A stretch of DNA of 64,000 nucleotides from Rhizobium sp. RM (lineage in GTDB: Bacteria; Pseudomonadota; Alphaproteobacteria; Rhizobiales; Rhizobiaceae): the NCBI RefSeq assembly GCF_013390595.1, contig NZ_JACAWV010000002.1:124001-188000 (forward strand), read 5' to 3'. This document shows, piece after piece, positions 47,776 to 56,480 of this stretch. A program made the position numbers and the translations under genes. Every line of letters begins with the position of its first letter. The first letter of the stretch is position 1. The notes under the pieces are model-generated. The model did not search any database. It worked only from the letters and a program-made list of their open reading frames with translations, and was not told the origin of the DNA.

Positions 47776-48339
47776 ATGAACGCGCGACATGCAGCAAACG
47801 ACGACGTGCCTTTTTCCTATCCCGTGAAGGTAGGCCATATTTCCGCCAATCCCGTCAGGATTGCTCTCGAAGCCGATGCGGAAGAGCTGAAGGCGCTGGC
47901 TAAATTCTGGGATGTTGTCTCCGTCGAATACCTGAAGGCGGAGTTGCAGGTGTCCCGCTGGAAAAAGGACGGTATCAAAATCAAGGGCGAAGTGCACGCT
48001 GCCATAACCCAGTCCTGCGTCGTGACGCTCGAGCCTGTGCCGAGCAAGATTGATGAAACGGTGGAGCATATTTTCGTTCCCGAGGGATCGAAGCTGGCGC
48101 GCATGGTCACCAACGAGCAGGGCGAGATCGTTCTTGATCCGGATGGTCCGGATATTCCCGACCAGTTCACCGGTGACAGCATTGATGTTGGCGCTGTGGT
48201 TGCGGAATTCGCAGCTTTGGCGATCGATCCTTACCCACGCAAACCCGACGCCGAATTCGCCGTGAAAGGCGAAAAGGAGCCGGAACTGGAAAAACGGCCT
48301 TCGCCCTTTGCCGTGCTGAAAGACTGGAAAAAAGACTGA
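47776..48339 (+). CDS. DUF177 (YceD-like) protein
   Basis: 187 residues. The DUF177/YceD family is associated with ribosome or 23S rRNA accumulation and usually sits next to rpmF and plsX; here it is next to plsX without rpmF. The LEPVPSKIDETVEHIFVPEG and DVGAVVAEFAALAIDPYPRKP segments are family signatures, the latter near the end as usual. ATG 47776 has GAGG seven bases before; a GTG at 47764 overlapping the previous stop is less likely. Confidence 0.88.
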   Translation: MNARHAANDDVPFSYPVKVGHISANPVRIALEADAEELKALAKFWDVVSVEYLKAELQVSRWKKDGIKIKGEVHAAITQSCVVTLEPVPSKIDETVEHIFVPEGSKLARMVTNEQGEIVLDPDGPDIPDQFTGDSIDVGAVVAEFAALAIDPYPRKPDAEFAVKGEKEPELEKRPSPFAVLKDWKKD

Positions 48340-48438
48340 ATGCGCCAGGCGGCGGAATAATTTTATTGTAACAAAAGCCGGAAAAGGTATTTTCGCGCAA
48401 AAATTCGCTGCAACGGCGGCAAGAAGGACAAGGGACGA

Positions 48439-49500
48439 GTGATCAGAATAGCAATTGACGTCATGGGCGGCGACTTCGGCCCTGATGTTGCCATCCCCGG
48501 TGCCGCCAAGGCGCTTGATCGGCATAACGATGTGACTTTTCTGCTGTACGGGCAGAAAAGCAAATGCGAACCCATTCTGGCACAGTATCCCGCGCTCCGG
48601 GAAAAGTCGGTCTTTCACGATTGTGAAGTTTCTGTTGGCATGGACGAAAAGCCGAGCCAGGCGTTACGCCGTGGTCGCTACGTCTCCAGTATGTGGCGCG
48701 CTATCGAGGCCGTGAAACTGGGTGAAGCAGACGTTGCCGTCTCTGCCGGTAACACCGGCGCTCTGATGGCCATGGCCAAGTTCTGCCTGCGCACCATGGC
48801 GCGCGTCGAGCGCCCGGCGATTGCCGGCATCTGGCCGACGTTGAAAGGCGAAAGCATCGTGCTCGACGTCGGCGCGACGATCGGTGCGGATTCCCAGCAG
48901 CTTCTCGATTTCGCCCTGATGGGTGGCGCGATGGCGCGAGCGCTGTTCGATATCGACCGTCCGACGGTCGGCCTGCTGAATGTCGGTGTCGAAGAGGTCA
49001 AGGGTCAGGATGAGGTTCGCGAGGCGGGCCGTCTGATCCGTGAAGCCGATCTCGCCACCATCGATTATCGCGGCTTCGTTGAAGGTGACGATATCGGCAA
49101 GGGTACGGTGGATGTCGTCGTCACCGAGGGCTTTACCGGCAACATTGCCCTGAAAGCAGCCGAAGGCACGGCACGCCAGATCACCACGCTGCTGCGTGAG
49201 GCGATTTCCCGCAGCTTCATTGCCAAGATCGGTTACATCCTGGCCAAGAGCGCGTTCGACGTGCTGCGTGAGAAGATGGACCCGCGCAAGGTCAATGGTG
49301 GCGTGTTTCTCGGCCTGAACGGCATTGTCATCAAAAGCCACGGCGGCACGGACGCCCTTGGTTTTGCGTCCGCGGTCGACGTTGGCTACGACATGGTCCA
49401 CAACGGCCTGACAGCGAAAATAGAAAACGACCTGAAGGTTTACCACGCAAGACGGCTTCCGCCACCGGCGCCCGAAGCACTCGTGGCTGATGAGGAATAA
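48439..49500 (+). CDS. plsX: phosphate acyltransferase PlsX
   Basis: 353 residues. Converts acyl-ACP to acyl-phosphate for phospholipid synthesis, with PlsY. Starts [14 protein letters not shown], and carries [21 protein letters not shown] and [15 protein letters not shown], the family motifs. Initiation codon is GTG (48439), with GGACAAGGGACGA upstream. The fabH start lies five bases after its stop (ATG 49505), typical of plsX-fabH. Confidence 0.96.
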   Translation: MIRIAIDVMGGDFGPDVAIPGAAKALDRHNDVTFLLYGQKSKCEPILAQYPALREKSVFHDCEVSVGMDEKPSQALRRGRYVSSMWRAIEAVKLGEADVAVSAGNTGALMAMAKFCLRTMARVERPAIAGIWPTLKGESIVLDVGATIGADSQQLLDFALMGGAMARALFDIDRPTVGLLNVGVEEVKGQDEVREAGRLIREADLATIDYRGFVEGDDIGKGTVDVVVTEGFTGNIALKAAEGTARQITTLLREAISRSFIAKIGYILAKSAFDVLREKMDPRKVNGGVFLGLNGIVIKSHGGTDALGFASAVDVGYDMVHNGLTAKIENDLKVYHARRLPPPAPEALVADEE

Positions 49501-49504
49501 CGGA

Positions 49505-50476
49505 ATGATCCGCTCTATCGTACGTGGTTTCGGGGCAGCGCTCCCGAAGCGTGTCATGACCAACCAGGAAATCGAAGGGGTTGTCGAAACCTCCGACGAA
49601 TGGATCGTGCAGCGCACCGGCATCAAGCAGCGTTACATCGCCGGCGAAGGCGAAACGACGGCGTCGCTGGGGGAAGCGGCAGCGCGCGCAGCCCTCGACA
49701 ATGCCGGTCTGACACCTGCTGACATCGACCTCATCATCCTCGCGACGTCGACGCCCGACAACACCTTCCCGGCAACGGCCGTCAACATCCAGAACCGTCT
49801 GGGCATGACGCATGGCTTTGCCTTCGACGTTCAGGCTGTCTGTTCCGGTTTCGTCTACGCCGTGTCGACGGCCGATCTCTACATTCGCGGTGGCATGGCC
49901 AAGCGCGTGCTGGTTATCGGTGCCGAGACCTTCTCGCGCATTCTCGACTGGAAGGATCGCACGACCTGCGTTCTGTTCGGTGATGGTGCCGGTGCACTGG
50001 TGCTTGAGGCAGGTGAGGGCGAAGGCACGTCCGCTGATCGTGGTGTTCTGACCTCGCAGCTGCGCTCCGACGGCTCGCACAAGGACAAGCTCTTCGTTGA
50101 TGGCGGCCCGTCCACCACCGGTACGGTCGGTCATCTGCGCATGGAAGGCCGCGAAGTCTTCAAACACGCTGTCGGCATGATCACCGACGTGATCGAAGCC
50201 GCGTTTGACGCGACGGGAACCACCGCCGACGACCTGGATTGGCTTGTGCCGCATCAGGCCAACAAGCGCATCATCGATGGCTCGGCGAAAAAACTCGGCA
50301 TCGATCCCGAGAAGGTCGTGATCACCGTGGACCAGCACGGCAACACCTCTGCCGCGTCCATTCCGCTGGCAATTGCGGTTGCTGCCGGTGACGGACGCAT
50401 CAAGAAGGGCGATCTGGTGATGCTGGAAGCCATGGGTGGCGGTTTCACCTGGGGCGCGGTGCTGTTGCGCTGGTAA
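49505..50476 (+). CDS. fabH: beta-ketoacyl-ACP synthase III
   Basis: 323 residues. First condensation of fatty acid synthesis (acetyl-CoA plus malonyl-ACP). The Cys-His-Asn triad is C113 (AVCSGF), H250 (PHQANKRI) and N280 (HGNTSA). ATG 49505 sits four bases after the plsX stop; a 15-base upstream extension is unlikely. Followed by ihfA after about 145 bases. Confidence 0.97.
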   Translation: MIRSIVRGFGAALPKRVMTNQEIEGVVETSDEWIVQRTGIKQRYIAGEGETTASLGEAAARAALDNAGLTPADIDLIILATSTPDNTFPATAVNIQNRLGMTHGFAFDVQAVCSGFVYAVSTADLYIRGGMAKRVLVIGAETFSRILDWKDRTTCVLFGDGAGALVLEAGEGEGTSADRGVLTSQLRSDGSHKDKLFVDGGPSTTGTVGHLRMEGREVFKHAVGMITDVIEAAFDATGTTADDLDWLVPHQANKRIIDGSAKKLGIDPEKVVITVDQHGNTSAASIPLAIAVAAGDGRIKKGDLVMLEAMGGGFTWGAVLLRW

Positions 50477-50621
50477 CACTTGTGTTTCGGCAATGACTAA
50501 ACCATTGCAGCAATTGCCGAAAGCCACACGTGAATCTGGAACAATCGCTTGACCGGTCGTCACAAGGGAAATAATCTCGGCGGCTCAAGAGAAAATTTTT
50601 TTTGACGGTTTGCGGGGAAAA

Positions 50622-50960
50622 ATGGCCGGGAAGACAGTGACACGCGCAGATCTGGCAGAATCTGTGTTTCGTAAGGTAGGACTGTCCCGTACCGAATCCG
50701 CTGAACTGGTCGAGACGATCATCGACGAGATTTGCAACGCCATCACACGCGGTGAGGTTGTCAAACTCTCGTCCTTTGCAACGTTTCAGATCCGCGAAAA
50801 GAACGAGCGTATCGGCCGTAACCCGAAAACGGGTGAGGAAGTGCCGATTTCTCCGCGTCGCGTCATGACCTTCAAGGCGTCCAACGTCCTGAAGCAGCGC
50901 ATTCTCAAGGCGCACACGGCCCGCAAGGTCAAGCAGAAGAGCCAGAAAGCCGGCTCTTAA
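50622..50960 (+). CDS. ihfA: integration host factor subunit alpha
   Basis: 112 residues. HU/IHF family with the DNA-intercalating loop carrying [22 protein letters not shown]. Starts [18 protein letters not shown]; the preceding four codons (from 50610) are rejected because CGGGGA suits the ATG at 50622. IhfA heterodimerises with IhfB and bends DNA. The order plsX-fabH-ihfA-merR is common in Alphaproteobacteria. An A/T run at 50590-50603 is upstream. Confidence 0.95.
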   Translation: MAGKTVTRADLAESVFRKVGLSRTESAELVETIIDEICNAITRGEVVKLSSFATFQIREKNERIGRNPKTGEEVPISPRRVMTFKASNVLKQRILKAHTARKVKQKSQKAGS

Positions 50961-51192
50961 ACGCCTGTCGGCTGCCGGATTTTACCGGCAGCATCCTGCG
51001 TTTTCCGTTCCTTCCTGTGAACATACTTGAATTTCAACGTTCAAGCCGTTGAAATGAAGTCGATTCGCATCATAATCAATTTTAGCGATTTGAATTTGCG
51101 CATCGTCCCGTCGAAAATCGATCCCGGTTTTCACGCGCTGCGTGAGGGATCTGGCATCCTGCGCTATCGACGGTCTGGATGGGAGTTAAGAG

Positions 51193-51726
51193 TTGGACAA
51201 AAGCCCCGACGCGTTTCGCACAATCAGTGAAGTGGCGGATGATCTGAACCTGCCGCAGCATGTGCTTCGTTTCTGGGAAACGCGCTTTCCTCAGATCAAG
51301 CCCATGAAGCGGGGCGGGGGGCGTCGCTATTACCGTCCCGACGATATCGATCTTCTCAAGGGCATTCGCCACCTTCTCTATGATCACGGTTACACCATCA
51401 AGGGCGTTCAGAAGCTTCTGAAAGCCAATGGAAACCGTTTTGTCGCGGCCATTGCATCCGGCGATCTTGCCACGATGGAAGCCATCATGGCGGCAAGCGG
51501 CGAGAAGGAAGTGGCCGAACCGCGCGTGTTGGATGCGGATGAGGACGAAGTCGTCGGCCGTGCCAAGGTTAAGCCAAGCGGCCGGTTCTTCGGTTTTGGC
51601 GGCAGCAGCAGCGATTCCGATGTGTCGATCGGCAAGTCCAGCATCGGCAAGGATGACCAGGCACTGTTGCAGGAAGCCCTGTTTGATCTTCTGGAATGCA
51701 AGCGCCTGCTCGATCAGGTTCGTTGA
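51193..51726 (+). CDS. MerR-family transcriptional regulator
   Basis: 177 residues. An N-terminal MerR helix-turn-helix with wing ([39 protein letters not shown]), then a Gly-rich, low-complexity linker ([12 protein letters not shown]) and a short helical end. Lacks the Cys pairs of metal sensors, so its signal is unknown. Initiation at TTG 51193 with GGGAGT upstream; no earlier ATG is suitable. Conserved after ihfA in Rhizobiales. Confidence 0.9.
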   Translation: MDKSPDAFRTISEVADDLNLPQHVLRFWETRFPQIKPMKRGGGRRYYRPDDIDLLKGIRHLLYDHGYTIKGVQKLLKANGNRFVAAIASGDLATMEAIMAASGEKEVAEPRVLDADEDEVVGRAKVKPSGRFFGFGGSSSDSDVSIGKSSIGKDDQALLQEALFDLLECKRLLDQVR

Positions 51727-51811
51727 TCCGTTATCCACAGGCATCTTGAAATGCCAACCTTTCGGAAACTCCTTTGGCCGATAATGCGGCTCCGTAAAAA
51801 GGAGTCCAACC

Positions 51812-52525
51812 GTGAGCAATCGAAAAACGAAAGCGCGGCGGCGCACGTCAGGAAAATCGAGTGGCGGCAGTGTATGGCCGTGGCTGCTGATGTTCGGCGT
51901 CGTTGTGGGCGGCATTCAGGCTTACGAACATCGCGATAGCCTCCTGCCAAAACGGCAGTTTGCCAGGACAACGCAGCAGCCGGCCAACCCGTCACGCCCC
52001 ACGGAGACCGCCAGACGCGAGGCGACGGCACCGGTGAAAACCGCGTCTATCCGTCCCTCTGCGCCTACGCTGCCAGGCAACGGCCCCATCCCGCCACGCC
52101 CCATCAACACGGTCCCGGCCTCACGGTCGGCGCAGGTTGCCGCCTTGCCTGAGACACGGCCTGCCGTTGAAAAAGTCTCGCTTGGTGAAAAGAGCGGCGC
52201 CTTTGCTTTCTGCGGACAGTCCGGCCTCAACAATTGTGTGGCAGACGGCAATACCTTCTGGATGAAGGGCGTGAAGATGCAGATCGCAGGCATCAGTGTG
52301 CCGCAGATCGACGGCGCACGTTGCATGGAAGAGCGCCAGCGTGGTTTCGTCGCCAAGGTTCGCCTGCGCGATATGCTGAACGCCGGTGCCTTCAACGTAG
52401 CCTCCGGCGGTAACAACGGTGCTCAACTCTCCCGCTCTGGCGTTTCCTTCGCCGACCAGCTCGTTCGCGAAGGGCTGGCGCATCCGGCAGGGGCAAAAAA
52501 CCAGTCCTGGTGCGGCAGGCTTTAA
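51812..52525 (+). CDS. membrane-anchored protein with thermonuclease-like C-terminal domain
   Basis: 237 residues. One membrane segment at about 22-40 (VWPWLLMFGVVVGGIQA), a Pro/Ala/Thr-rich linker, and a C-terminal Cys-rich domain with CGQSGLNNCVADGNTFWMK and FADQLVREGLAHPAGAKNQSWCG. The latter is like the staphylococcal nuclease-type (thermonuclease) domains used in rhizobial surface proteins, but nuclease catalytic residues are not certain here. GTG start at 51812 with AAAAAGGAGT before it. Function inferred only. Confidence 0.75.
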   Translation: MSNRKTKARRRTSGKSSGGSVWPWLLMFGVVVGGIQAYEHRDSLLPKRQFARTTQQPANPSRPTETARREATAPVKTASIRPSAPTLPGNGPIPPRPINTVPASRSAQVAALPETRPAVEKVSLGEKSGAFAFCGQSGLNNCVADGNTFWMKGVKMQIAGISVPQIDGARCMEERQRGFVAKVRLRDMLNAGAFNVASGGNNGAQLSRSGVSFADQLVREGLAHPAGAKNQSWCGRL

Positions 52526-52530
52526 GTGGC

Positions 52531-52547
52531 GGAGCACTTTGTGCTCC
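52531..52547. terminator. short hairpin after the nuclease-like gene
   Basis: GGAGCAC/GTGCTCC with a TTT loop, but only TCCCGG after it, so it is a weak terminator. Confidence 0.35.
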
Positions 52548-52769
52548 TCCCGGCTTCAAATTAGAAAACCTATTGAAAACAGAGATATATAGCGCTGTTC
52601 TGCAAGCTGCGAATGGAATGTCGCGGCTGGTGCACCAAGGGCCCGCATCGCCTATTAGAATTCTCTTGATAATTCTGGGGCAAGCGCGCACGCTCCATTG
52701 TCTGGTCGCTGTTTTGAAGCGCGTTGCCGTTTTAAGGTGAAATTGCTGGCTCAACAAAAGGAGGACGTC

Positions 52770-53257
52770 ATGTCTTCCGCCGATGAATGCTGCCTGGTTT
52801 CTTCCGGTGATCTGAGAATGCTGCAGTCAGTCTTGGCGGATTTTGGATATGGTTTCCACATGCTCGAAAAGACGAGCATGTCCACGCTGCCGCGCAAGAT
52901 AGTTCAGCTTTATCAGACCGGAAACTGGACGATGCTATGCGTGCTTATGTTCTCGGTAGCTTCCTGTTTTGGGCTGCGGTCTTTTTGGTGTGGCATCTAT
53001 ATGCGCTTTACAAGGCCGAGAATGGCTTTAGCCACGGGCGTTCCAGTGTGGCGAAGGCAGAAGTAATATCCGCCTCTCAATGCAGTGGAGAAGTTGCAGC
53101 ACTTCTCGCCATGAGCGACAAACTTCTGAAAGCTGGCGGACCAGAAGTGCCTGTCAGTCTGCGGAGAAATATTGAACACTGTATTTCTTTTGATGATGCC
53201 AGCCGCGAAAAGATTATTGGCACGCAGTTGATAAGATTTTTCCCAGGTGAGAAATAA
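52770..53257 (+). pseudogene. small helical protein plus membrane segment, probable frameshift at about 52.92 kb
   Basis: AGGAGG at 52758-52763 drives ATG 52770, encoding MSSADECC...LRMLQSVLADF...LYQTGN. The next stretch that fits the small rhizobial helical family, KLDDAMRAYVLG, is in the +2 frame from 52922, so the family sequence needs one extra base near 52920. In the +2 frame, translation continues into a membrane segment (FLFWAAVFLVWHLYALY) and a Cys-rich end, stopping at 53257. The first frame stops at 53066 and the second could start on its own at ATG 52937. So this is either two overlapping genes or one gene broken by a frameshift or sequence error. Weak confidence on function. Confidence 0.5.
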
Positions 53258-53360
53258 TACAATTGTCAAAAATCGGAATGGACAAGAAAATCTGTGAGAT
53301 GAATTAATGGCGTTAAATCAGCGGTTTCTAAATGATCTATGTTGAATTTCAGTAATTTCA

Positions 53361-53389
53361 TTGCAAATCTTGAGATTTAACCCTATATA
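53361..53389 (+). promoter_or_regulatory. predicted sigma70-type promoter of cspA
   Basis: TTGCAA (53361-53366) and TATATA (53384-53389) with a 17-base spacer; CTATAT overlaps as the alphaproteobacterial -10 form. The implied leader is about 120 bases, as is usual for cold-shock genes. Confidence 0.6.
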
Positions 53390-53517
53390 CAATCTATCGA
53401 ACATTGCTTGTGACGTCGGTCCAGAGCTCGGCTCCCGTCGGATTTCCTCTCAAAACATCGATCCAATCCTGCGAGGTATCGCGGGAACAACTACGATTGC
53501 TTCGAAAGGAAATCGTT

Positions 53518-53727
53518 ATGAATACTGGTACTGTAAAGTGGTTCAACGCAACCAAAGGCTTCGGCTTCATTCAGCCTGACAACGGCTCGACGGACGTTTT
53601 CGTTCACATCTCTGCCGTAGAACGTTCAGGTCTGGGCTCTCTCGTTGATGGACAGAAGGTCCGTTACGAAATCGTGCAGGACCGCCGGTCCGGCAAGAGC
53701 TCGGCCGACAATCTTCAGGCTGCATAA
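53518..53727 (+). CDS. cold-shock protein of the CspA family
   Basis: 69 residues. Starts [20 protein letters not shown] with RNP1 (KGFGFI) and RNP2 (VFVHI), an OB-fold RNA chaperone that binds single-stranded RNA and DNA. ATG 53518 is preceded by GAAAGGAAATCG. Followed by small genes including rpsU, suggesting a translation-related response cluster. Confidence 0.95.
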   Translation: MNTGTVKWFNATKGFGFIQPDNGSTDVFVHISAVERSGLGSLVDGQKVRYEIVQDRRSGKSSADNLQAA

Positions 53728-53838
53728 ATTTGTCATTTGCTCAAGCCGACCACGGATGTACTGGCGGCCAGAGTGGATGACGATGAGAGGTCGGGGTAAC
53801 GCCCGGCCTTTAGTTTTTTATGGACGTGGGAGGCTCTT

Positions 53839-54129
53839 ATGCTGAACGCTCGTTATTGCACAGGCGATACTATCGTACTTAAAGCGCGCACGCGTGGCAG
53901 TGTGCAGCCGAAAGGAACGGGTCAAATTCTCGCGGTGCTGCCGATTACATACGGCGTTGCCCGCTATCGGGTCCGTCTCAATGGCGAAAATTTTGATCGC
54001 AATATCGATCAGGATGACATCGACACGGAAGCGTCGACGGCCCGAAAGGTAGAGGTGAGCAGGACTTCTGCAGCCCAAAAGACTGGCACGAGCTGGATCG
54101 ATTTATCTGCTCTCAAAACCAGGAAGTAA
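53839..54129 (+). CDS. small protein of unknown function, conserved near csp genes
   Basis: 96 residues, no membrane segment or signal. The sequence begins MLNARYCTGDTIVLKAR and is rich in beta-prone and basic segments, with RYRVRLNGENFDRNID in the middle, possibly a small SH3- or Tudor-like barrel. Family members are known to me in Rhizobiales next to csp genes, but have no assigned role. RBS GGGAGG before ATG 53839. Only 24 bases separate it from rpsU. Confidence 0.8.
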   Translation: MLNARYCTGDTIVLKARTRGSVQPKGTGQILAVLPITYGVARYRVRLNGENFDRNIDQDDIDTEASTARKVEVSRTSAAQKTGTSWIDLSALKTRK

Positions 54130-54153
54130 AACAACGTCTGAAAAGGAGAGATT

Positions 54154-54390
54154 TTGCAAGTCATCGTTCGAGAAAATAATATCGAGCAGGCGCTTCGCGT
54201 CCTGAAAAAGAAATTGCAGCGCGAAGGTGTTTTTCGCGAAATGCGGGCCCGCAGTGCCTACGAGAAACCGTCTGAAAAGCGCATCCGCCAAGAGGCCGAG
54301 TCTGTGCGCCGTCATCGCAAGCTGTTGAAGAAGAAGATGCAGCGCGAGGGATTGCTTCCCGCTCCCAAGAAAGTCATCCGTCCACGCTGA
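54154..54390 (+). CDS. rpsU: 30S ribosomal protein S21
   Basis: 78 residues. S21 with the typical [27 protein letters not shown] start and a long basic C-terminal tail, as in alphaproteobacteria. Initiation at TTG 54154 after AAAGGAGAG, a strong site that compensates for the codon. Rhizobiaceae carry more than one rpsU; this csp-linked one may be the cold- or stress-related copy. Confidence 0.95.
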   Translation: MQVIVRENNIEQALRVLKKKLQREGVFREMRARSAYEKPSEKRIRQEAESVRRHRKLLKKKMQREGLLPAPKKVIRPR

Positions 54391-54423
54391 CTGTCCGTTA
54401 CACCTTCCTGAAAGGAGGTCGTC

Positions 54424-54624
54424 ATGACGATTACGAAAGAAGCATTCTTCAAGCCTGACAAGGCGCCCGCTCAAGACAAAGCCTCGATCACCGATAGTGC
54501 TGCAAAACAGATCATTGCTGTAGAGGCTGCCCAGCGTGCGCAAAAGACGGAACGTCTGCGCTTGTTGCGTGAAGCACAACAAACCGAAGCGGGCCCGACC
54601 CCCGCGCTTCGTCGAAAAAAATAA
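54424..54624 (+). CDS. small basic protein of unknown function
   Basis: 66 residues. Polar and charged, with a helix rich in Ala/Glu/Arg (AAKQIIAVEAAQRAQKTERLRLLREAQQ) and a basic end (RRKK). Strong site AAAGGAGGT before ATG 54424. Conserved in related Rhizobiaceae close to rpsU. Unknown role, maybe ribosome- or RNA-associated by position; that is only inference. Confidence 0.75.
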   Translation: MTITKEAFFKPDKAPAQDKASITDSAAKQIIAVEAAQRAQKTERLRLLREAQQTEAGPTPALRRKK

Positions 54625-55008
54625 GGTCTCGACAATTGGCGTGAGTTTTGCTCCGGGAACTGATCGCAGTCTTAGCGCGGTTCTCGGTGCGGATCGATTA
54701 CACTTGTTTCAGAAGATGTCGTGTCGGCTTCGAAGTGGCTCTTTTTTTCAAACGAGCAAGCCACTCTCGAATTGCGCTGCATCGCGCTCCTGCTGCGGAG
54801 CCAGTTATGGCCAAGCGAGATGCGACCGTCTTATGGGAAATACGGTCAGCAATTCCACGCGCAACTCGGCCTTTGACTCATGCAACATGGAGCAAGCGCA
54901 CCATGTCGCATTCACGGCTTTGCGGAATGAGAAGGAGCGGGCGTGTTCAATCGCTGCTAAGCCTTTTAGGAGTCTGACTGCTGCCAGTGCCGGATTGTCT
55001 TGCCTGTC
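54625..55008. other. 384-base stretch without a convincing gene
   Basis: No reading frame on either strand looks protein-coding: the open plus-strand frames (54648-54977 and one overlapping to 55135) have Cys/Arg/Ser-heavy, low-quality translations and no ribosome sites. The sequence could hold an untranslated RNA or decayed gene, but I see no repeat or strong structure. Confidence 0.5.
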
Positions 55009-55239
55009 TTACGCTTTGGCATTGCATGGGTCTTGTTCCTCGACGTCACCGCGGGTTTCAGTCGGAAGCCAGCCTCGCGTAAAACCTCTCCCCATGGCCG
55101 CTGTTGCGAGCGCAAGCTGCAGACGCAGATGCTGAATATCCTCCATCAAAGTCTCGATCGCAGCGCGGCTGTCGCCGTCATGCCAGGCAATGATGTGTTC
55201 GACCGGATCTGCCTCCGGCTCTCTTGATTGTAGGCGCAC
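55009..55239 (-). CDS. small helical protein of unknown function
   Basis: 76 residues. The sequence IIAWHDGDSRAAIETLMEDIQHLRLQLALATAAM is one I recognise as a small conserved Rhizobiaceae pattern, followed by GRGFTRGWLP. Starts at GTG 55237-55239, with GGAG eight bases before. Likely cytoplasmic, mainly a single amphipathic helix pair. No known function. Confidence 0.65.
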   Translation of the reverse strand: MRLQSREPEADPVEHIIAWHDGDSRAAIETLMEDIQHLRLQLALATAAMGRGFTRGWLPTETRGDVEEQDPCNAKA

Positions 55240-55414
55240 GTTCTCATTCTCCGGTCCAAGAGTTCAAAATTGCCCTGCTTTTTTCGAAAGGCACACGCCG
55301 CCGTGCCAAGCGATGTTCCTATTATGTTCTCGTGGACAAATGAGTCAAGCCCAAGTCTTTGCCGTCTTGAGATGATAGCGATTTTGCCTTAGGTCCGGGA
55401 GGGGGAGATTGCCA

Positions 55415-55609
55415 ATGAACCATCCAAGCGAACAGCCTGAAGCCAATCCGAAACGCCGCCCGATCTGGCCCTGGCTCCTACTTGGCGCGCTGACCTTGGG
55501 CGCCATCTACGTCTATTGGGACGTCATGGAAATGATCGAGGACACCGTTCGCCTCTGGAACGATCTCGTGCAGCTCTTCTGGTTGATTATTCCTGACAGG
55601 CCGGAATGA
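55415..55609 (+). CDS. small single-span membrane protein
   Basis: 64 residues. A Pro-rich polar start, one membrane segment (WPWLLLGALTLGAIYVYW) and a hydrophobic end with VRLWNDLVQLFWLIIP. Strong purine-rich site GGGAGGGGGAG before ATG 55415. No family recognised. Confidence 0.6.
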   Translation: MNHPSEQPEANPKRRPIWPWLLLGALTLGAIYVYWDVMEMIEDTVRLWNDLVQLFWLIIPDRPE

Positions 55610-55675
55610 TGATGCGGCCGCGAGTGAACGCGGCGCGCATGGATAACCGTAAGATATTCGCACTGTCGGCGACGA

Positions 55676-56083
55676 TCACGCGCCAGCGATGATGTCGCAG
55701 ATGCCCTTGCGAACGATGTTCTTGTCGGTAACCTGCCCGGCCTGAATGCTGAACACGACATCAATCCGCACGCCGGCGCCCTTCTGCCGGGCAACAACCC
55801 GCAGGGTCTGAATTCTGCCGCTGCCCGATGTCTCCTGGTGAGCGTCCACGGTAGAAAGTGCCTTGTTGACCTGGATGCCGGAGAAACCTTCTGCCGCAAC
55901 AGCCTGAGCAAGCTTCTGAAGAACGGCAGGCGCCTTCGCCTTCGGCAACTCCTGCCAGGATTTGTAGGACACGGCCGTCAGCATGGGTACGCCCGAAACA
56001 CTGAAGTTTTTCTCGCAGGACGCTGCGAAGGCCGAGCTGGAAAGAGTGAAGAACGCAAGAAGCGCGATTGTCGTTTTCATCAT
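55676..56083 (-). CDS. small exported protein of unknown function
   Basis: 135 residues. Signal peptide MMKTTIALLAFFTLSSSAFA with cleavage after AFA, then a ~115-residue domain with two Cys (ASCEKNFS, KGICDII) that could form a disulphide. Predominantly beta-stranded. Start at ATG 56081-56083 after GGGGGTATCT. I do not recognise the family. Confidence 0.75.
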   Translation of the reverse strand: MMKTTIALLAFFTLSSSAFAASCEKNFSVSGVPMLTAVSYKSWQELPKAKAPAVLQKLAQAVAAEGFSGIQVNKALSTVDAHQETSGSGRIQTLRVVARQKGAGVRIDVVFSIQAGQVTDKNIVRKGICDIIAGA

Positions 56084-56330
56084 AGATACCCCCAAATCTG
56101 TTGAAAAAACACGCTTAGCGTTTGCAGTAGAGTCGATGCAACTGAAACTTATGAGGTGTCAGATGTTCTAATTCGACCGCAGCTCACAGCGGAACTGTGG
56201 AGCAATTGGGCAAGTTTAGATGTTCGGCAGGCCTGACCGGACGTATCAGGTGCCTGTCGCGCGGCAACGTCGACTGAAAGCAGTCTCATCCGCTTAGAGT
56301 TTTGAAATATCTGGTATTTTTGATCTTGAT

Positions 56331-56416
56331 TGGTGCGGACGGCGGGACTTGAACCCGCAAGACCAAGGGCCGGCAGATTTTAAGTCTGCTGCGTATACCG
56401 ATTCCGCCACGTCCGC
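56331..56416 (-). tRNA. tRNA-Leu, anticodon TAA
   Basis: On the minus strand GCGGACG (56410-56416) pairs with CGTCCGC (56335-56341) as the acceptor stem, and ACTTAAAAT carries the TAA anticodon. Class II long variable arm (GCCGGCCCTTGGTCTTGC region) and the GGTTCAAGTCC T-loop are intact. The 3' CCA is encoded (56331-56333). Confidence 0.95.
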
Positions 56417-56480
56417 GCTCACTCCCATCTACACAGTGCGGGCGGTTTCGGTCAACTGCATCCATTGCCTTTTGTCGGCG

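Noticed and set aside
54536..55135. 200-codon open frame downstream of the small csp/rpsU cluster
   Set aside because: Begins inside the 66-residue gene in another frame, is overly rich in Cys, Ser and Arg, has no ribosome site, and conflicts with the better minus-strand gene at 55009-55239.
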